From NCBI RefSeq assembly GCF_009928525.1, contig NZ_JAABOK010000003.1, positions 372,001 to 436,000 on the forward strand: DNA of 64,000 bases, read 5' to 3'. The position numbers and the translations under genes are program-made. The DNA is from Chitinophaga solisilvae. GTDB lineage: Bacteria > Bacteroidota > Bacteroidia > Chitinophagales > Chitinophagaceae. Under the pieces are notes generated by a model that worked only from the letters and a program-made list of their open reading frames with translations, made no database searches and was not told the origin of the DNA. Position 1 is the stretch's first letter. Each line of letters begins with the position of its first letter. Positions 62,140 to 64,000 of this stretch are shown piece by piece.

Positions 62140-62475
62140 ATGGAAACGATAAACTGGTCGGATTTTGAAAAAGTAGACATGAGGGCGGGCACAATTATTT
62201 CAGCCAATGATTTTCCACAGGCAAGAAATCCGGCCTATCAGCTGGTGATAGATTTCGGGGAACTGGGGCTTAAAAAAACATCTGCCCAGATTACCCGGCT
62301 TTATCAGAAAGAAGAATTAGTGGGTAAACAGGTCATTGCGGTGGTTAATTTCCCCCCCAAGCAGATCGCCAATTTTATGTCCGAATGCCTGGTGCTGGGT
62401 GTACTCGGTGAGGATAAGGAAGTTACGCTGCTTCAGCCCGGTAAATCAGTAAAGAACGGTCAGCGGATAGCGTAA
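62140..62475 (+). CDS. csaA: CsaA-type tRNA-binding-domain protein
   Basis: The protein has 111 residues, a single OB-fold domain of the tRNA-binding/CsaA type: D-M-R-A-G-T-I, F-P-Q-A-R-N-P-A-Y, L-K-K-T-S-A-Q-I-T, and V-V-N-F-P-P-K-Q-I-A-N-F-M-S. CsaA has been described as a secretion-related chaperone in Bacillus. TATATTTA at 62116-62123, with TTG 20 bases before it, may be its promoter. Confidence 0.92.
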   Translation: METINWSDFEKVDMRAGTIISANDFPQARNPAYQLVIDFGELGLKKTSAQITRLYQKEELVGKQVIAVVNFPPKQIANFMSECLVLGVLGEDKEVTLLQPGKSVKNGQRIA

Positions 62476-62649
62476 TAAATTTTAATTCGTTCACATGAGT
62501 GCTTTATTACAAAATGGCTTATAATTATCTATATATATTAAAATAATCAAATTCTATATATTTATAATATTGCAATTTGTTTAATATAATAAGATATTTA
62601 CCATTATCCTCATTTCACGAACAATAATTCATCGTTCACGGAAATGAAA

Positions 62650-63090
62650 ATTGGAACACCGATCACAGGTATATCTTTGTATCAGGTTTTTCATAGGATA
62701 TGGTTAAAATTATTACAAGGGCGGTATTCTTACCACCCTTTTTTATTTCCCATACGTTTACCGGCAAAATCACTGCACTCAACCTGCAGGTTCCTCCCCT
62801 GTTTAAACCGGATAAAATCATTGTTTTTGACTCAACTACTTTATAATCAATACACTATATAAAAATTGTTATATTGTCATTATGTATAAAGCGTTTAAAG
62901 GATGTATACGTTTACCCGTCCTTTTGCTACGTTCCCTGTGAAAAATATACCTTTCACAAAAATGGGGTAACACCTAATGCGAAAAAGCCTCACCTTTGGT
63001 ATAGGTTTTTCAATAAAGATATGGTTAAAATTTTTCGGGGCTGTAGTCTTGCAGCCCTGTTTCTTTTTATATACCTCCCACTTTTCCGTA
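62650..63090 (+). repeat. Three related ATG-plus-hairpin units; possible micro-genes or structured RNA
   Basis: Units have ATG at 62700, 62882 and 63021. Units 1 and 3 share AGGTTTTTCA upstream and the 15-mer GATATGGTTAAAATT. Each has a hairpin at about +18 to +40 (unit 1 GGGCGGTA/TACCACCC, unit 3 GGGCTGTA/TGCAGCCC, unit 2 AAAGGATG/CGTCCTTT) followed by T-rich sequence. Read from ATG they encode 48, 19 and 54 residues: M-V-K-I-I-T-R-A-V-F, M-Y-K-A-F-K-G-C-I-R, M-V-K-I-F-R-G-C-S-L, each then hydrophobic. Units 2 and 3 share M-x-K-x-F-(K/R)-G-C although their bases differ. Peptide genes or a repeated RNA element are both possible. Confidence 0.5.
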
Positions 63091-63124
63091 TCTCTTCCTC
63101 TTTTTTACATATAGCATATAAAAA

Positions 63125-63180
63125 GGCCTCCGGGCTTTATCCTATTCATTATCCATGTAATAAGACAAAATCCGGAGGCC
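63125..63180 (-). terminator. Long-loop hairpin after the S9 peptidase gene
   Basis: GGCCTCCGG and CCGGAGGCC (63125-63133 with 63172-63180) form a 9-bp perfect stem around 38 bases; on the minus strand TTTTTA follows. It lies 22 bases after the peptidase stop. Confidence 0.65.
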
Positions 63181-63202
63181 GGTAATATGGTTATTCCCTT
63201 TA

Positions 63203-64000
63203 TTACTTACGGAAGGTTGCCGGGAAAGGCTTGTCTAACAGGTTGTGATATATAAACCGGTAAGTTTCGCCGGAAGAATGTACTGCTTTCAGGCCGCCCC
63301 ATCCATGGCGCTCGCCGGGATACAGCATGTATTCAAAGTGCTTGTTCAGGTTTTCGAGTTTGTCGATTAGCTGGGTAGCGTTCTGCAAATGCACGTTATC
63401 ATCCATGGTGCCGTGTACAATACGGATCAGTCCTTTGTATTTATCGGCATGGTTCATTACGTTCGTCTCTTTATAACCTTCCGGATTTTCGGCAGGAGTA
63501 TCCATAAAGCGTTCAGTGTAGTGGCTGTCATACAGCTGCCAGTCGGTAACGGCATAATTAGCCATACCGTGGGTAAATACGTCTGCGCCGTAGGTCATGG
63601 CCATACAGGTCATATAGCCTCCGAAGCTGCCGCCGGTCATGCAGATTTTGCTGCCATCTACCCAGGGTTCTGCCCGCAGGGCCAGTGCTGCATCCATATA
63701 GTCTTCTATTTCATGGATACCCAGTTTGCGGTGAATGTAGTTCATGCCCATCTTACCCAGGTGGCCGCTGCTGCGGTTATCAACAGCTACCTGGATAACG
63801 CCTTCCTGCGCCCACCACTGCTGTACCATATTGGATTTCCAGGTATCATAAACGGTGCCTGCATTAGGACCGCCATAGATGCTGATCAGTACCGGGTATT
63901 TTTTGCCGGTTTCCATGTGGAGCGGCATAATAACGGTCATCGGTAATTCAAGACCATCGCGGGTTTTGTATGTTTTCAGCTGGGGCAGGGCAAGGTTGTA
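63203..64000 (-). CDS. S9 family (DPP IV-like) serine peptidase, start outside window
   Basis: Only the C-terminal 265 residues are present; the frame stays open to base 64000. The alpha/beta-hydrolase peptidase domain is clear: I-Y-G-G-P-N-A-G-T-V near its start, the nucleophile in G-G-S-F-G-G-Y-M-T, the Asp in H-G-T-M-D-D-N-V-H, and the His in G-E-R-H-G-W-G. DPP IV-type enzymes remove dipeptides from peptides with Pro or Ala at position two, usually in the periplasm. The propeller domain would lie beyond the edge. Confidence 0.93.
   Translation of the reverse strand, partial: YNLALPQLKTYKTRDGLELPMTVIMPLHMETGKKYPVLISIYGGPNAGTVYDTWKSNMVQQWWAQEGVIQVAVDNRSSGHLGKMGMNYIHRKLGIHEIEDYMDAALALRAEPWVDGSKICMTGGSFGGYMTCMAMTYGADVFTHGMANYAVTDWQLYDSHYTERFMDTPAENPEGYKETNVMNHADKYKGLIRIVHGTMDDNVHLQNATQLIDKLENLNKHFEYMLYPGERHGWGGLKAVHSSGETYRFIYHNLLDKPFPATFRK

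Larger units (their letters stand above)
62476..63202. other. 727-base gap between csaA and the S9 peptidase gene
   Basis: No conventional gene was recognised. The first 165 bases are AT-rich and featureless. The rest holds three related ATG-plus-hairpin units (next entry) and the peptidase terminator. Confidence 0.6.

Noticed and set aside
62644..63185. Two longer open frames (62644-62862 and 62874-63185) as conventional genes
   Set aside because: They run through hairpins and AT-rich sequence and have no upstream signals; the similarity between them is explained by the repeated units. Shorter ATG starts inside are discussed as findings.

Overview
The window reads as a chromosomal segment of a Bacteroidota bacterium, most likely Chitinophagaceae (Chitinophaga-like). 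Four things point there: a type IX secretion (T9SS) adhesin of the gliding-motility C-terminal class with PorP/SprF and PorE-like partners; a complete alternative complex III plus cytochrome oxidase cluster; many promoter-like sites of the Bacteroidota form TTTG-N(about 19)-TAnnTTTG; and Bacteroidota families such as DUF5606, DUF2461 and a SusC-style carboxypeptidase-regulatory/TonB receptor. No tRNA, rRNA, insertion sequence, prophage or CRISPR array was seen.

Layout. 1-11820: 3' part of a giant Ig-repeat surface protein, then its PorP/SprF-type partner and a PorE-like TPR/beta-propeller/OmpA protein. 11994-16262: surface lipoprotein, MATE exporter, PfkB sugar kinase, S1/P1 nuclease. 16368-22778: uvrB, ammonium transporter with an outer-membrane barrel, DUF2461 protein, small hypothetical. 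23095-28656: asd, lamin-tail secreted protein, DUF5606 protein with a histone-like tail, M3 oligopeptidase. 28784-34344: a probable zinc-homeostasis locus, with a Sco-Fur/Zur pair facing a MerC-like/CobW GTPase/TonB receptor unit that has a perfect palindromic operator on its promoter. 34341-36574: barrel protein, purN, NlpE-like lipoprotein. 37012-52813: respiratory cluster actABCDEF, coxB, coxA, ctaB, two coxC, coxD, sco, DUF420, which builds a quinol:cytochrome c oxidoreductase/oxidase supercomplex and its assembly factors. 52874-64000: small CxxC membrane protein, GNAT, MarR with a Cys cluster, DUF2024, protoglobin-like protein, divergent ClC, SMR exporter, MeaB GTPase, glycosyltransferase, LON-domain protein, FadL-like barrel, LptC, CsaA, and the 3' part of an S9 peptidase.

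How the genes work together. The first three genes form a secretion/adhesion set, in which the type B C-terminal signal of the adhesin is expected to need its adjacent SprF-like protein. The respiratory cluster is collinear, and one internal hairpin plus promoter-like box separates structural genes from assembly genes. The zinc locus couples regulator, metallochaperone and outer-membrane uptake.

The least explained material is non-coding. Many short gaps are almost entirely filled by very long hairpins whose arms are built from tandem 7- or 8-base units (15374-15470, 22405-22518, 26711-26798, 35702-35822), by related long hairpins (52177-52227, 53595-53680), or by a bare heptamer array (41527-41561). 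A 0.7 kb gap at 62476-63202 holds three related ATG-plus-hairpin units that could be tiny hydrophobic peptides or a structured RNA/DNA repeat. These are the best candidates for something not previously described.
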